DNA of 64,000 bases from contig CAXXLB010000009.1 of NCBI GenBank assembly GCA_963664675.2, positions 186,001 to 250,000 on the forward strand. The letters run 5' to 3'. A model generated the notes under the pieces. That model was not told where the DNA came from. It made no database searches and saw only the letters and a list, made by a program, of their open reading frames with translations. This DNA comes from JASGMR01 sp963664675. GTDB taxonomy: Bacteria > Thermotogota > Thermotogae > Petrotogales > Kosmotogaceae. Of the stretch, positions 45,865 to 55,424 are shown piece by piece; the stretch's first letter is position 1, and every line of letters begins with the position of its first letter. Position numbers and translations under genes: made by a program.

Positions 45865-47787
45865 ATCAGAGGATTCTTGTTTTTTCTTGTAATATTAATT
45901 TTAATAAGCATCGTATTCACAGGATGTAATACTCCACAATACACTATAGATTCTGTTAAAGTCGATGGTGTAAAATTTGATTTTATGGTTTCAATGAAAA
46001 TTTCCGGAAAAAGTTTTATTGATCCCTCAATATTAATTACAGAAAACAGAAAACCTACCAATGCATCCGATGGAAAAATGATGAAAGGTTATTCTTTTCT
46101 ATATGAAACAAATAATTCGGAAATTGACAAATTATATTTTACCCTTGTAAACAGAGAAAAATTTATAAGTTCACCATATGAATTCAAAATAGATAAATCC
46201 CTTTATACCTTGAATACACCGGATATAGATATTGAATTTAAAAAAGGGGATTTTTTCATCAACGCATTCACTGGATATGCTTCCGATCTGAGTTTTAATT
46301 TCACCATTGATGGGAAAGAATATTTCGGAAGAAATAATCAAATACAAATCACCCCTGAATCCACAACCGATATAAATGGATCTTGTTATGTAGTTGACCC
46401 ACAAACGAATGAAAAATCTCAAAGAGTTTTTTTCACTTTTATACAGCCTCCAAATGAAGCTCCAACAGTGGATATTTTAAGTGAAATTTTTGATAAAGAT
46501 AATTCAATAGAAGTTTTTATAAGTGATGATTATGATAAATGTGATGAACTGACAATTAATGCCACGTGTAACAATACACCATGTTTTTTTAACGGTGGTA
46601 AACTTTATTCCGAATTTCCTCTTGAAGATGGATTGTGGCCCCTGATGATAAATGTCATCGATTCTTCAGGGAAAAGTTCATTCATTAAAGAAAACGTTTA
46701 TGTAAAGAATATACCGTCGGAGGATATACCCGTTCTTTTTATAGAAGAGGGTGCCGCAAGAAAGGCAAGATGGAATTCCTCCGGTGAAAATAATATTTTA
46801 CAGCTTTACAAAAATAACAGTTGGAAAAACATTACGACCAGCGAAAATGATTCGGATAGAATAACTATTCAGAATGAAAATATAAGCGATGAAGGAGATG
46901 TTTACAGGTTAATATCCTATTCCGGTAACAAAAGATTTTTCCCTTCCGTTCCGGTTTTTGCAGCAGAAAGCTTTTATAAAAGATATTCATCCAACACTAT
47001 TCTCTCGCTTTTCGGTGCAAACACTTTCTTACCTGGGTTTCAGGAATACAAAATTTCAAGTAATATAGCAATACCATTTGATAACATTTTGAAAATAGAT
47101 AACGGGGCTTCAGTTAACTTAGCCATGGGAAGTACTATATTACTTTCAGGGGTTTTGGACATTGAAGGAAAGGATGACAGGGTAAAATTCTTTTCAAATT
47201 CATACAAAAACAGCATAGAAGTAAATAATGGCGGAGTCTTAATAGCCAGAGGAGTTAATTTTCAAAATATAAATTTAAAAATTAACGACGGTGCCATTGT
47301 GGTTCTATTTAATTGTGATTTTATTGATGGGAGCATTAAAATTGAAAAGGCAAATACAGTTTATTTTTATAATTCAAAAATTAAATCGGATATAACACTC
47401 AAAAACATTGACGAATTGAATATTTATAAATCATCATTAAGTGACGAAACTATTCAAATTGAAAATTCGTATAATACAAATATTTTGGCTTCAGAAATTC
47501 GAACCGATAATCTGGAGTTTTTATCAACGTCCAAGGGAAATATTTATGAATCGGAAATCGTTGTTTCGAATCTTTTATTTGAAGGCAATGTATTTTTTCA
47601 GATGTATGATACAAAAATTAATAGTGATAAAATAGAATTAAAGAAAAGTTCCACCATTATTGCAAAAAATACCGATATTGAAGGTAAAAAAATAACTTTA
47701 CATGAGATTTCAATGATTAAAACCAATAAAAATATTCAAAATGCTGAACTGGGAGGTTTTTCAGATATAACTGTTTATGAATTTTGA
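45865..47787 (+). CDS. Beta-rich lipoprotein at the end of the pilin-like cluster, probable AUC start
   Basis: 640 residues if started at ATC 45865, eight bases after AAAGGGGG; the next in-frame start is TTG 45877, which would remove the only charged residue of the signal. Lipobox VFTGC lies near residue 23, so the protein should be lipid-anchored. The first 330 residues look like beta-sandwich modules (TIDSVKVDGVKFDF; PPNEAPTVDILSE), and the last 230 residues form a run of short strands typical of a right-handed beta-helix (LFNCDFIDGSIKIEKANTVY). It may anchor or cap the pilus-like structure. The end overlaps the methylase gene by 11 bases. Confidence 0.68.
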   Translation: MRGFLFFLVILILISIVFTGCNTPQYTIDSVKVDGVKFDFMVSMKISGKSFIDPSILITENRKPTNASDGKMMKGYSFLYETNNSEIDKLYFTLVNREKFISSPYEFKIDKSLYTLNTPDIDIEFKKGDFFINAFTGYASDLSFNFTIDGKEYFGRNNQIQITPESTTDINGSCYVVDPQTNEKSQRVFFTFIQPPNEAPTVDILSEIFDKDNSIEVFISDDYDKCDELTINATCNNTPCFFNGGKLYSEFPLEDGLWPLMINVIDSSGKSSFIKENVYVKNIPSEDIPVLFIEEGAARKARWNSSGENNILQLYKNNSWKNITTSENDSDRITIQNENISDEGDVYRLISYSGNKRFFPSVPVFAAESFYKRYSSNTILSLFGANTFLPGFQEYKISSNIAIPFDNILKIDNGASVNLAMGSTILLSGVLDIEGKDDRVKFFSNSYKNSIEVNNGGVLIARGVNFQNINLKINDGAIVVLFNCDFIDGSIKIEKANTVYFYNSKIKSDITLKNIDELNIYKSSLSDETIQIENSYNTNILASEIRTDNLEFLSTSKGNIYESEIVVSNLLFEGNVFFQMYDTKINSDKIELKKSSTIIAKNTDIEGKKITLHEISMIKTNKNIQNAELGGFSDITVYEF

Positions 47788-48463
47788 TGATTTTCACAAT
47801 ATATATAAAAATGTTTGTCAGCCTCGTGATGCAAAGACAACTCATGCCACTCAATTACTTGCCTGGTATATAAGACCTTCACGAGGTATAAAAAATGTAC
47901 TGGAGATCGGAAGTGGCTCGGGGTATATATCCATTTATCTCGCAAAAAAATTCCCTTATCTTAATATTCATGGAATTGAAATTGATCGGGAAGAAACAAA
48001 ATTATTTGAAACGGGTACAAAAATGAACAATTTATCAAATGTTTCAATCATAAATAATGATATATTATGTGAGGATTTTTTAAAAAAAATGGATAAATAC
48101 GATATGATCGTTTCAAATCCACCTCACTATATTGAACCGGGAATACTGGGCAAAAATAAAAAAAGAATCACGGAACGTTCTTTCACAAAATCGGAATTTG
48201 AAAAATTCATTTGTTCAATGAAAAAAGTTCTGAAAAACAAGGGGGTTTTTTATTTAGTTATACATCCCAGAGATTCAATTTATTGGTTTTCAGAACTCCT
48301 GAAAAATAACATGGGAATACATAGAATGAGATTTGTTCACGGTAAATCCGAAAAACAAGCTCAATTAATATTAATAAAGGGCGTTAAAAACTCAAATAGT
48401 AATGTTGTTGTGGAACCGGCAATATTTTTAGAAAGTGGTGATAACAGTGTTCGTAACGTTTGA
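47777..48463 (+). CDS. TrmN6-like N6-adenine tRNA methyltransferase
   Basis: 228 residues. SAM loop VLEIGSGSGYISIYLA near residue 42 and catalytic motif IVSNPPHYIEPG near residue 113, the NPPY-type motif of amino-methylating enzymes. Size and motifs fit the tRNA1(Val) A37 methylase family (TrmN6/YfiC). It overlaps the lipoprotein gene before and the thymidylate kinase gene after, so it begins a housekeeping run that extends to DisA. The exact substrate is inferred from family only. Confidence 0.8.
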   Translation: MNFDDFHNIYKNVCQPRDAKTTHATQLLAWYIRPSRGIKNVLEIGSGSGYISIYLAKKFPYLNIHGIEIDREETKLFETGTKMNNLSNVSIINNDILCEDFLKKMDKYDMIVSNPPHYIEPGILGKNKKRITERSFTKSEFEKFICSMKKVLKNKGVFYLVIHPRDSIYWFSELLKNNMGIHRMRFVHGKSEKQAQLILIKGVKNSNSNVVVEPAIFLESGDNSVRNV

Positions 48464-49056
48464 AGGAATAGATGCATGCGGAAAATCAACTCAATACAAT
48501 TTATTTGTTAATATGCTTAAGGAAAAAAAGATACCTTTTATTTCTGTGAGAGAACCTGGAGGAACAAAAGCAGGCGAAGATATAAGAAAAATTTTGCTTC
48601 ACAACGATTATTATCTCAGTTACAAAACGGAAGTCCTGTTATTCGTAGCTTCCAGGGCACAAATCACCAAAAATGTTATCGAACCGGCTCTTAATAATGG
48701 AATGATGGTTGTTGCAGATAGATTTATGGATTCATCGGTCGCTTATCAGGGGTATGGAAGAGAATTGGGAAGCGACGCCGTTAAATTTTTGAATAATTTC
48801 GCTGTTGAAAATTGTAAACCCGATATAACATACTTTATAGATATAACAGTTGATGAAGCATTCAGAAGAATGAAACTGAGCAAAAAAAAATGATAAAATT
48901 GAATTAGAAAGCAAAGACTTTTTTCAGCGAGTTAGGAATGGATATTTTGAACTGTTAAGAGAAGAAAAGAAAAGATTCATATATATAGATGGAATGAAAA
49001 ATGCAAACGAAGTCTTTGATCAGATAAAAGAGGTTTTTTTCAGGAAATGCGTTTAG
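48447..49056 (+). CDS. tmk: Thymidylate kinase (frameshifted)
   Basis: P-loop VTFEGIDACGKSTQ at residues 3-16, then the DR motif VVADRFMDSSVAYQGYGRELG. The frame ends early in an A9 run just before 48893; removing one A continues as KLSKKNDKIELESKDFFQRV and ends normally at 49056, giving 202 residues, the family length. It phosphorylates dTMP to dTDP. Because tmk is essential, the break is almost certainly a sequencing error. The GTG at 48447 matches the usual family start. The ClpC gene follows after 15 bases. Confidence 0.85.
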
Positions 49057-49071
49057 AAAAGAGGTGATAAA

Positions 49072-51579
49072 ATGTATTTAGATAAATTTTCAGAGAGAAC
49101 AGCGAGAATATTTATGCTTGCCCAAAGCGAAGCATATAATCTCGGCCATCCATATGTGGGAACCGAACATCTTTTGCTCGCAATTTGCAGAGCGCCGGAT
49201 GAAAATTCAACTAAAATTTTAAACAGACATCAAATTTATTATCAAACAGTATTGAGAATAATAAATAGAGAAACCGGAACAAATATAAGACAATCTGTGA
49301 TTGGAAGTCCTCTTCCAACGGAAAGAACTAAAAGAGTTATCGAATTTGCTTTCAATGAAATCACCAAAGATAGCAGAGATAAAATAATGGTAGAAGATAT
49401 ATTGATCGGTATCTTAAAGGAAGAAAATGGAATTGCTTCAAAGGTTTTTTCAGAAATGAAAACAAATAAAGAACAGATAATAAAAGAATTGAAAATCTCG
49501 ATAAATATGAACAGAAAAAAATACAGGATAATTAACCCCGTTATTAAAGAAACCAAAAAGCAAAAATCTTCTATCATGAAAGCAGATGAACAGGAACCCG
49601 ATAACAAAAATTTATTTGAAACTTTAAAAAGATTGAAATCATTTGGCACAGACATCACCGAAATTGCAAGAGAAGGAAGGCTGGATCCGATAATTGGAAG
49701 GGAAAAAGAAAAAACAAGGCTCATGGAGATTCTCACCAGAAGAAAGAAAAACAATCCCGTTCTGGTAGGGGATCCGGGAGTTGGTAAAACAGCTATAGTA
49801 GAAGGATTAGCACAAATGATAGTTGATAGAGTGGTTCCAAAGCCTCTGGAAAACAAGGTGATTTTTGCTTTGGATTTACCTGCACTGGTTGCAGGGACAA
49901 AATACAGGGGAGAATTTGAAAAAAGAATCGTTGACCTTGTAAATGTTTTGAAGAATAACAAGGAAATAATACTCTTTATCGATGAAATACATAATCTTGT
50001 AGGCGCCGGTTCTGCTGAGGGAACAATGGATGCTGCAAATACATTAAAACCCGCGCTGGCTTCCGGTGCAATCAAATGTATCGGAGCAACAACCGCCGAA
50101 GAATACAGAAAATATATTGAAAAGGATCTGGCCCTTGAAAGAAGATTTCAAAAAATTTCTGTATCTGAACCAACCGTTAGTGTCAGTATTGAAATTTTGA
50201 AGGGAATAAAATCCAAATATGAAAAACATCATAAAGTGAAATTCTCTCAGGAAGCTTTGGAAAAATCCGTAAAACTTTCAAAGAGGTATGTTTCAGAGAG
50301 ATATTTGCCCGACAAAGCAATAGATGTGATAGATGAAATAGGCTCAAGATACAGATTAAAAAAACTTATTCTTCCAAACAAATTAAAAAAACTGCAAAAT
50401 GAAATCCAGGAAATTGAAGCAAAGGGTTATGACGGAGAAGAAATAGATAAAGAATATCTGGCAAAAATTAAAGAAAAATATATAGATGCCTATAACAGAT
50501 GGAAAGACAGAGCAGAGAATGAAATAATAAAAATAGAGGGTTACCATGTAGAAGAAATGATTTCAAATTGGACAGGAATACCTCTGAATAAACTGGGACA
50601 AAACGACAAACAAAAGCTGTTGAATCTTGAATACAGTTTACATAAACGAATAATAAGCCAGGACGAAGCAATAAAAGCAATTGCCAAGGCACTTAGAAGA
50701 TCGAGAAGCGGAATAAAAGATCCCAACAAACCTATTGGCTCATTCCTTTTTCTGGGACCAACCGGAGTCGGAAAAACAGAATTGGCGAAGGTATTATCTG
50801 AATATCTTTTCGATGATGAGAAAAAATTAATAAGAATAGATATGTCGGAATACATGGAGAAATTTTCCGTATCAAGATTAATAGGAGCACCTCCCGGGTA
50901 TGTTGGTTATGATCAGGGAGGAACACTCACTGAAATGATAAGGAAAAAACCCTATTCAGTTATACTTTTTGATGAAATTGAAAAGGCTCACATTGAAGTT
51001 TTCAATATCTTACTTCAAATAATGGATGACGGGAGATTGACTGATTCCTATGGCCACATAGTAGATTTTAGAAATACAATAATCATAATGACAAGCAACA
51101 TTGGTGGATCTTTTATAAATAAAACCAAGTCTTCATTGGGTTTCACATCATCATCTGAAGAATCTGAAAGTAATTACAAAAAAATGAAAGAAATAGTCAT
51201 GGACAAAGTTAAAAAAACTTTCAGACCCGAATTTATAAATAGAATAGATGAAATAGTCGTTTTTAAACAACTGAACAGAAATGAAATAAAGGAAATAATT
51301 GATTTATTATTTACAGATATTCAAAAAAGACTCGGAGAAATGCATATAAATATCGTTCTCGATGATACGGCAAGAGAATATATACTCAACAACGGTTATG
51401 ATCCGGTTTTTGGAGCGAGACCTTTAAAAAGAGCCATTCAGAAAAATATAGAAGATACTCTTTCGGAATCGCTTTTAAGAGAAGAAATTTTACCCCACGA
51501 TAATATAATAGTAAAAGCCCAAAACGGTTCAATAATTTTTGAAAGAGTAGAAAATAATATATTACAACCCGTGAAATGA
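49072..51579 (+). CDS. clpC: ClpC-type AAA+ chaperone
   Basis: 835 residues. An N-terminal double Clp repeat (residues about 1-145), the first AAA+ module (Walker A GDPGVGKT near residue 234, Walker B LFIDEIHNLVGAG), a middle UVR-like coiled region, and the second module (GPTGVGKTE near residue 563, VILFDEIEKAH) are all present, with the ClpB D2-small ending FGARPLKRAIQ. It unfolds proteins for ClpP. The lack of ctsR-mcsA-mcsB upstream differs from Firmicutes. AGAGGTG precedes the ATG. It overlaps radA by four bases (ATGA). Confidence 0.93.
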   Translation: MYLDKFSERTARIFMLAQSEAYNLGHPYVGTEHLLLAICRAPDENSTKILNRHQIYYQTVLRIINRETGTNIRQSVIGSPLPTERTKRVIEFAFNEITKDSRDKIMVEDILIGILKEENGIASKVFSEMKTNKEQIIKELKISINMNRKKYRIINPVIKETKKQKSSIMKADEQEPDNKNLFETLKRLKSFGTDITEIAREGRLDPIIGREKEKTRLMEILTRRKKNNPVLVGDPGVGKTAIVEGLAQMIVDRVVPKPLENKVIFALDLPALVAGTKYRGEFEKRIVDLVNVLKNNKEIILFIDEIHNLVGAGSAEGTMDAANTLKPALASGAIKCIGATTAEEYRKYIEKDLALERRFQKISVSEPTVSVSIEILKGIKSKYEKHHKVKFSQEALEKSVKLSKRYVSERYLPDKAIDVIDEIGSRYRLKKLILPNKLKKLQNEIQEIEAKGYDGEEIDKEYLAKIKEKYIDAYNRWKDRAENEIIKIEGYHVEEMISNWTGIPLNKLGQNDKQKLLNLEYSLHKRIISQDEAIKAIAKALRRSRSGIKDPNKPIGSFLFLGPTGVGKTELAKVLSEYLFDDEKKLIRIDMSEYMEKFSVSRLIGAPPGYVGYDQGGTLTEMIRKKPYSVILFDEIEKAHIEVFNILLQIMDDGRLTDSYGHIVDFRNTIIIMTSNIGGSFINKTKSSLGFTSSSEESESNYKKMKEIVMDKVKKTFRPEFINRIDEIVVFKQLNRNEIKEIIDLLFTDIQKRLGEMHINIVLDDTAREYILNNGYDPVFGARPLKRAIQKNIEDTLSESLLREEILPHDNIIVKAQNGSIIFERVENNILQPVK

Positions 51580-52897
51580 CAAAAAAGCAAACGGAATATA
51601 TTTGTAGTAATTGCGGGTACGTATCCCCGGTATGGTTTGGAAAATGTCCTTCATGTAATTTATGGGATGTGGCTGTTTCTTACGAAAGAGAGAGGAAAAA
51701 AAGCTCTAAAACGGCTAAAATTAACAAAGAAACTTTAAATTCTATCTCTCTTGAAAGCAAACCAAGGTTCTTAACCGGACTCAATGAATTTGACAGAAGC
51801 ATTGGTGGTGGAATTGTCCCGGGTAGCGTTACTTTATTAAGTGGTGAACCGGGAATTGGAAAATCCACTATTATGCTGCAGATATGTGAAATGATAGCAA
51901 AAAATGGGAAAAGTTCTTTATTTCACAGGAGAAGAATCTGCAAAACAAATTAAATTGAGAGCGGAAAGACTCAATTTAAAAAAATCAAAATAATATAGAT
52001 ATTATTTCGTCTTTTGACATTGAACCCACTATAGAAAGTATAGAGATTGAAGATTATATATTGATTGTCTTTGATTCTTTGCAAACAATAAAAAAAGGAT
52101 CTCTGCCGGGGATACCAGGTAGTATAATACAGGTAAGGGAAACTGCAAATGACATTGTTAATAAAGCAAAAACTACAGGTGTTCCTATTTTTATTGTTAC
52201 ACATGTAACAAAAATGGGAGATATCGCCGGACCAAAAGCAGTAGAACATCTTGTAGACTGTGTATTATTTTTTGAATCCGGAAAGAAAGGATATAGAATA
52301 CTTCGGACTTTGAAAAATCGTTTTGGACCTTCGGATGAAATATCGGTGTATGAAATGTCTTCCGGAGGATTGATACAGATTGAAGATATTTCCTCTATAT
52401 TCGTTGATGAATACTCTTCGGCCCCTGGCAATGTTATTTCAGTGGTAAATGAGGGTTCAAGATCTTTTTTTGTTGAGATTCAATCACTCGTTTCAAAACC
52501 AATTTATGGTACACCAAGAAAATTAACATCCGGTGTTTCGCTTGATAGAGTTCTATTAACATCGGCCGTTTTAACAAAAAGATTGGGAGTACCTCTCGAC
52601 AGTATGGATGTATATGTTAACGTTGCAGGAGGATTGCAAATAAAAGATACCGCCACTGACTTGGCAATCGCATTATCACTGTTGTCTTCTTTTTCCGATA
52701 AGAGTATTCCTGTTGATTTTGTAAGCTTTGGAGAAATTGCACTCGATGGAACATTGAGAAGTGTTTATGGTTCTGAAAAAAGGCTGGATAGAATCAACAG
52801 ATCGAATAAAACAGGATTGTATCCTGATAAAAAAAATGGTATGCATGATGTAAAAGATTTATTCAGTTTTTTAAGGAGAATAGGAAATGGATCATGA
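51576..52897 (+). CDS. radA: DNA repair protein RadA (two frameshifts)
   Basis: The zinc finger CSNCGYVSPVWFGKCPSC, Walker A GEPGIGKST and RadA motif LKNRFGPSDEI are all seen, and the C-terminal Lon-protease-like domain is complete. The frame breaks at A4 51909-51912 and again within 51978-51990; removing one base at each gives 439 residues with the joins GKVLYFTGEESAKQIK and NIDIISSFDIEPT. RadA promotes branch migration in recombination. Both flanking genes are intact, and the order clpC-radA-disA is a known conserved arrangement. Confidence 0.88.
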
Positions 52898-53948
52898 AGT
52901 TCTCATTCAAAAACTCAAAAAGATAGCTCCAGGTACAAGTATCAGGGTAGCAATTGATAATATAATCAGTGCAGATATAGGTGCATTGATTGTTTTTGTT
53001 GATGATATTGAAAGATGTATGGATATTATTCAACCCGGATTCGAAATACAATGCTTGTTTGATCCCAATAAACTTTTTGAACTTGCAAAAATGGATGGAG
53101 CTATCATTATTTCAGAAGATATCTCCAGAATATTGTATGCTAATGTACAGCTAACACCGGATCCAACCATTCAAACAAACCGGACCGGAATGAGACACAG
53201 AGCTGCCGAAAGATTTGCAAAACAGAAAAGTGTTTTGGTAATCGCCATATCAAAAAGAAGAAAGGAAATGTCCATTTTCTATGATGATATTCATTATACA
53301 CTCCTCTCTGTTGAAGCCGTACTTTCAAGATTGACTCAAACGATGTTCACACTGGAAAAATATAAAAGTGCCTTTCTCGACGGAATAGAAGAAATCGACA
53401 TGCTGGATAAAACGGAAAGTTTGACTTTATACGATGTTGTTGAAACAATTCAAAAAGGCTTTGTAATATTAACCGTTTCAAAGGAACTTGAAATTTCTCT
53501 GGCTCAAATCGGAAAGGAAGGTGCCCATTCAATAATGCAACTCAACGAGATAAACTTTGGAGTCAGGGACGAACTGAAAGAGATTATGCTCGATTATAGT
53601 AAGACATTACCTTTAATTGAGAATATAGAAGAAATATTGGATAATTCAGACAATTTCATTGAAAGAGGTTCAGTAAATAAACTCACATTTTCAAAATTAC
53701 TCGGTTACGAAGTTCACAACGCTTCAGATTTATTTGACACAACCGTTCAGGCGAAGGGAATAAGATTCATAAAAAGAATTCCCAGAATACCGTTGAATGT
53801 AGCTTATAAAGTAGGGTTAAAATTTGGTAGTTTTAAAAATCTTATAAAAGCGAATTACAATGAAATCAAAGAAGTTGAAGGAATAGGAGATATAAGAGCT
53901 TCAATGATTTCCAATAAAATCAATTCTTATTTAAGAGAATCCAGATAA
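52887..53948 (+). CDS. disA: Diadenylate cyclase DisA
   Basis: 353 residues. The N-terminal DAC domain carries the DGA motif (KMDGAIIIS) and the RHR motif (TGMRHRAAERFA) needed to make cyclic di-AMP. A helical spine follows, then a C-terminal helix-hairpin-helix DNA-binding domain (EVEGIGDIRASMI). DisA scans DNA and reports integrity through c-di-AMP, and RadA is a known functional partner. The start overlaps radA by 11 bases; AAGGAG precedes the ATG. It ends directly against the convergent glycosyltransferase gene with no space. Confidence 0.93.
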   Translation: MDHEVLIQKLKKIAPGTSIRVAIDNIISADIGALIVFVDDIERCMDIIQPGFEIQCLFDPNKLFELAKMDGAIIISEDISRILYANVQLTPDPTIQTNRTGMRHRAAERFAKQKSVLVIAISKRRKEMSIFYDDIHYTLLSVEAVLSRLTQTMFTLEKYKSAFLDGIEEIDMLDKTESLTLYDVVETIQKGFVILTVSKELEISLAQIGKEGAHSIMQLNEINFGVRDELKEIMLDYSKTLPLIENIEEILDNSDNFIERGSVNKLTFSKLLGYEVHNASDLFDTTVQAKGIRFIKRIPRIPLNVAYKVGLKFGSFKNLIKANYNEIKEVEGIGDIRASMISNKINSYLRESR

Positions 53949-55424
53949 TTATAATTTATAATCTATTTTTATCTCTTCTTTTCCATCGATAAAGTAAGAC
54001 GGAATAGAAATATCTCCTTCTCCTTTTCTGTTACAAAATTCATGAATATATTTCAAATAATCCTTCGCAGTAGCTTCCCAGGTATATTTCGTCATCACTC
54101 TGGAGTACCCTGCATCAGCATAAAAATTATATTTTTCTGTATCCATCATACCCTTCAATCCGATAATTATAGTGTTTATATCCATAGGATCTACCAGACA
54201 ACCGTATTCGTGCAGTCTTATTATTTTTTTTGAATTTTCATAACTGATATCTTTAGAGAGCAAGGATTCAGAAGGACCACCATTTTTTGTTACAAGCACA
54301 GGCATTCCGCATGCCGCGGCTTCGAGGGGGGCCAAACCAAACGGCTCATAATAAGTTGTTAAAGCAAAAACTCCCCTATTTTTTGCGCCAATTCTGTATA
54401 ATGAGGCCAATTCTAACTGGCTATCAATGTCTATGAAGTAAATAGAATCTTCAATATTATGTCTTCTGACAATTTCAAATAATTCTTTTAAAACATTTGC
54501 CTCAACAGTATCGAATTCCATACTGTATTTTCTTGGATCAACAATATTTTTCGTGACAATAATCAAATTGTAATTTCTATTTATTTCTTCCGACCTGGAA
54601 AAGGATTCTACAACTGCCTTATGATTTTTCTTCGGGTCGAGCCTACTTGAACAAATTACCGGACGCAAGTTCCTTCTATTGGGAAATTCATTATAAAGAT
54701 TTTCATATTTTTTGACAACCTTCAAATCTATACTCTGCTCATTTTTATTGAATATTTTTATATTTACTCCCGGGGGTACCACTTTAACTTTTTTTTGATC
54801 AACAATATCTTTGTAAAGAACATGAGAATATTGTTCTTCCTTTTCTTGATTAGTACTGGTGAAAATCACAGAAGCGAACTTCATCGACAATCTTTCTGCC
54901 GTTATTCTTGAAGAAAAATGATAATATTCATCAAGTTTGCTGAAATTCTGAAAGGATAACAATTTATCTAATTTTTGTGCTCCCAGAGAATGTCCTGTGA
55001 AAGAGAAAGGAATACCTGTTTTTTTGTATAAAAATACTCCCGACAATCCTCCGTCACCATAATTAGCTATAAAGAAATCCGGGAATTTTTCGTTGTTTTT
55101 TTTATAAAACTCAATAATATTGTCTGTCCATTCGTTCAAATGAGACCATAATAATTCTTTTCTTAAAAATTTATCTGGCCCGCAATTGATCCTTAATATC
55201 CTTACACCTTCGATATCATGATAAAAATCCAATTCACCGGAAAATTCTTTCCATTCGGGATCATTGATTCTTCTGGTTATAATATCAATATCTTCTTCCA
55301 TATGAGCCATTGATCGGGCAACTTCCTTCACATAAACTAATTGTCCTCCGAAATCCGGATGAGATCCCCATTTTCGGTCTTCCGAATCAAAATTTCCCTG
55401 AGGATTCAAAAATGCAATCTTCAT
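53949..55424 (-). CDS. Sucrose-phosphate-synthase-like GT4 glycosyltransferase
   Basis: 491 residues. The N-terminal domain has FGGQLVYVKEVARSMA, typical of sucrose and sucrose-phosphate synthases and mannosylfructose-phosphate synthases. The C-terminal GT-B domain has RLDPKKNHKAVVESF and the catalytic E-x7-E segment YEPFGLAPLEAAACG. It should transfer a sugar from a nucleotide donor to a sugar phosphate, most likely fructose-6-phosphate, to form a compatible solute precursor. The donor (UDP- or GDP-sugar) is not decided by the sequence. It overlaps the PfkB kinase gene by four bases. No matching phosphatase gene is nearby. Confidence 0.78.
   Translation of the reverse strand: MKIAFLNPQGNFDSEDRKWGSHPDFGGQLVYVKEVARSMAHMEEDIDIITRRINDPEWKEFSGELDFYHDIEGVRILRINCGPDKFLRKELLWSHLNEWTDNIIEFYKKNNEKFPDFFIANYGDGGLSGVFLYKKTGIPFSFTGHSLGAQKLDKLLSFQNFSKLDEYYHFSSRITAERLSMKFASVIFTSTNQEKEEQYSHVLYKDIVDQKKVKVVPPGVNIKIFNKNEQSIDLKVVKKYENLYNEFPNRRNLRPVICSSRLDPKKNHKAVVESFSRSEEINRNYNLIIVTKNIVDPRKYSMEFDTVEANVLKELFEIVRRHNIEDSIYFIDIDSQLELASLYRIGAKNRGVFALTTYYEPFGLAPLEAAACGMPVLVTKNGGPSESLLSKDISYENSKKIIRLHEYGCLVDPMDINTIIIGLKGMMDTEKYNFYADAGYSRVMTKYTWEATAKDYLKYIHEFCNRKGEGDISIPSYFIDGKEEIKIDYKL

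Noticed and set aside
49242..50075. Long minus-strand frame of 277 codons
   Set aside because: It lies wholly antisense to the conserved ClpC gene, has no ribosome site and no family features; it is a codon-usage shadow.
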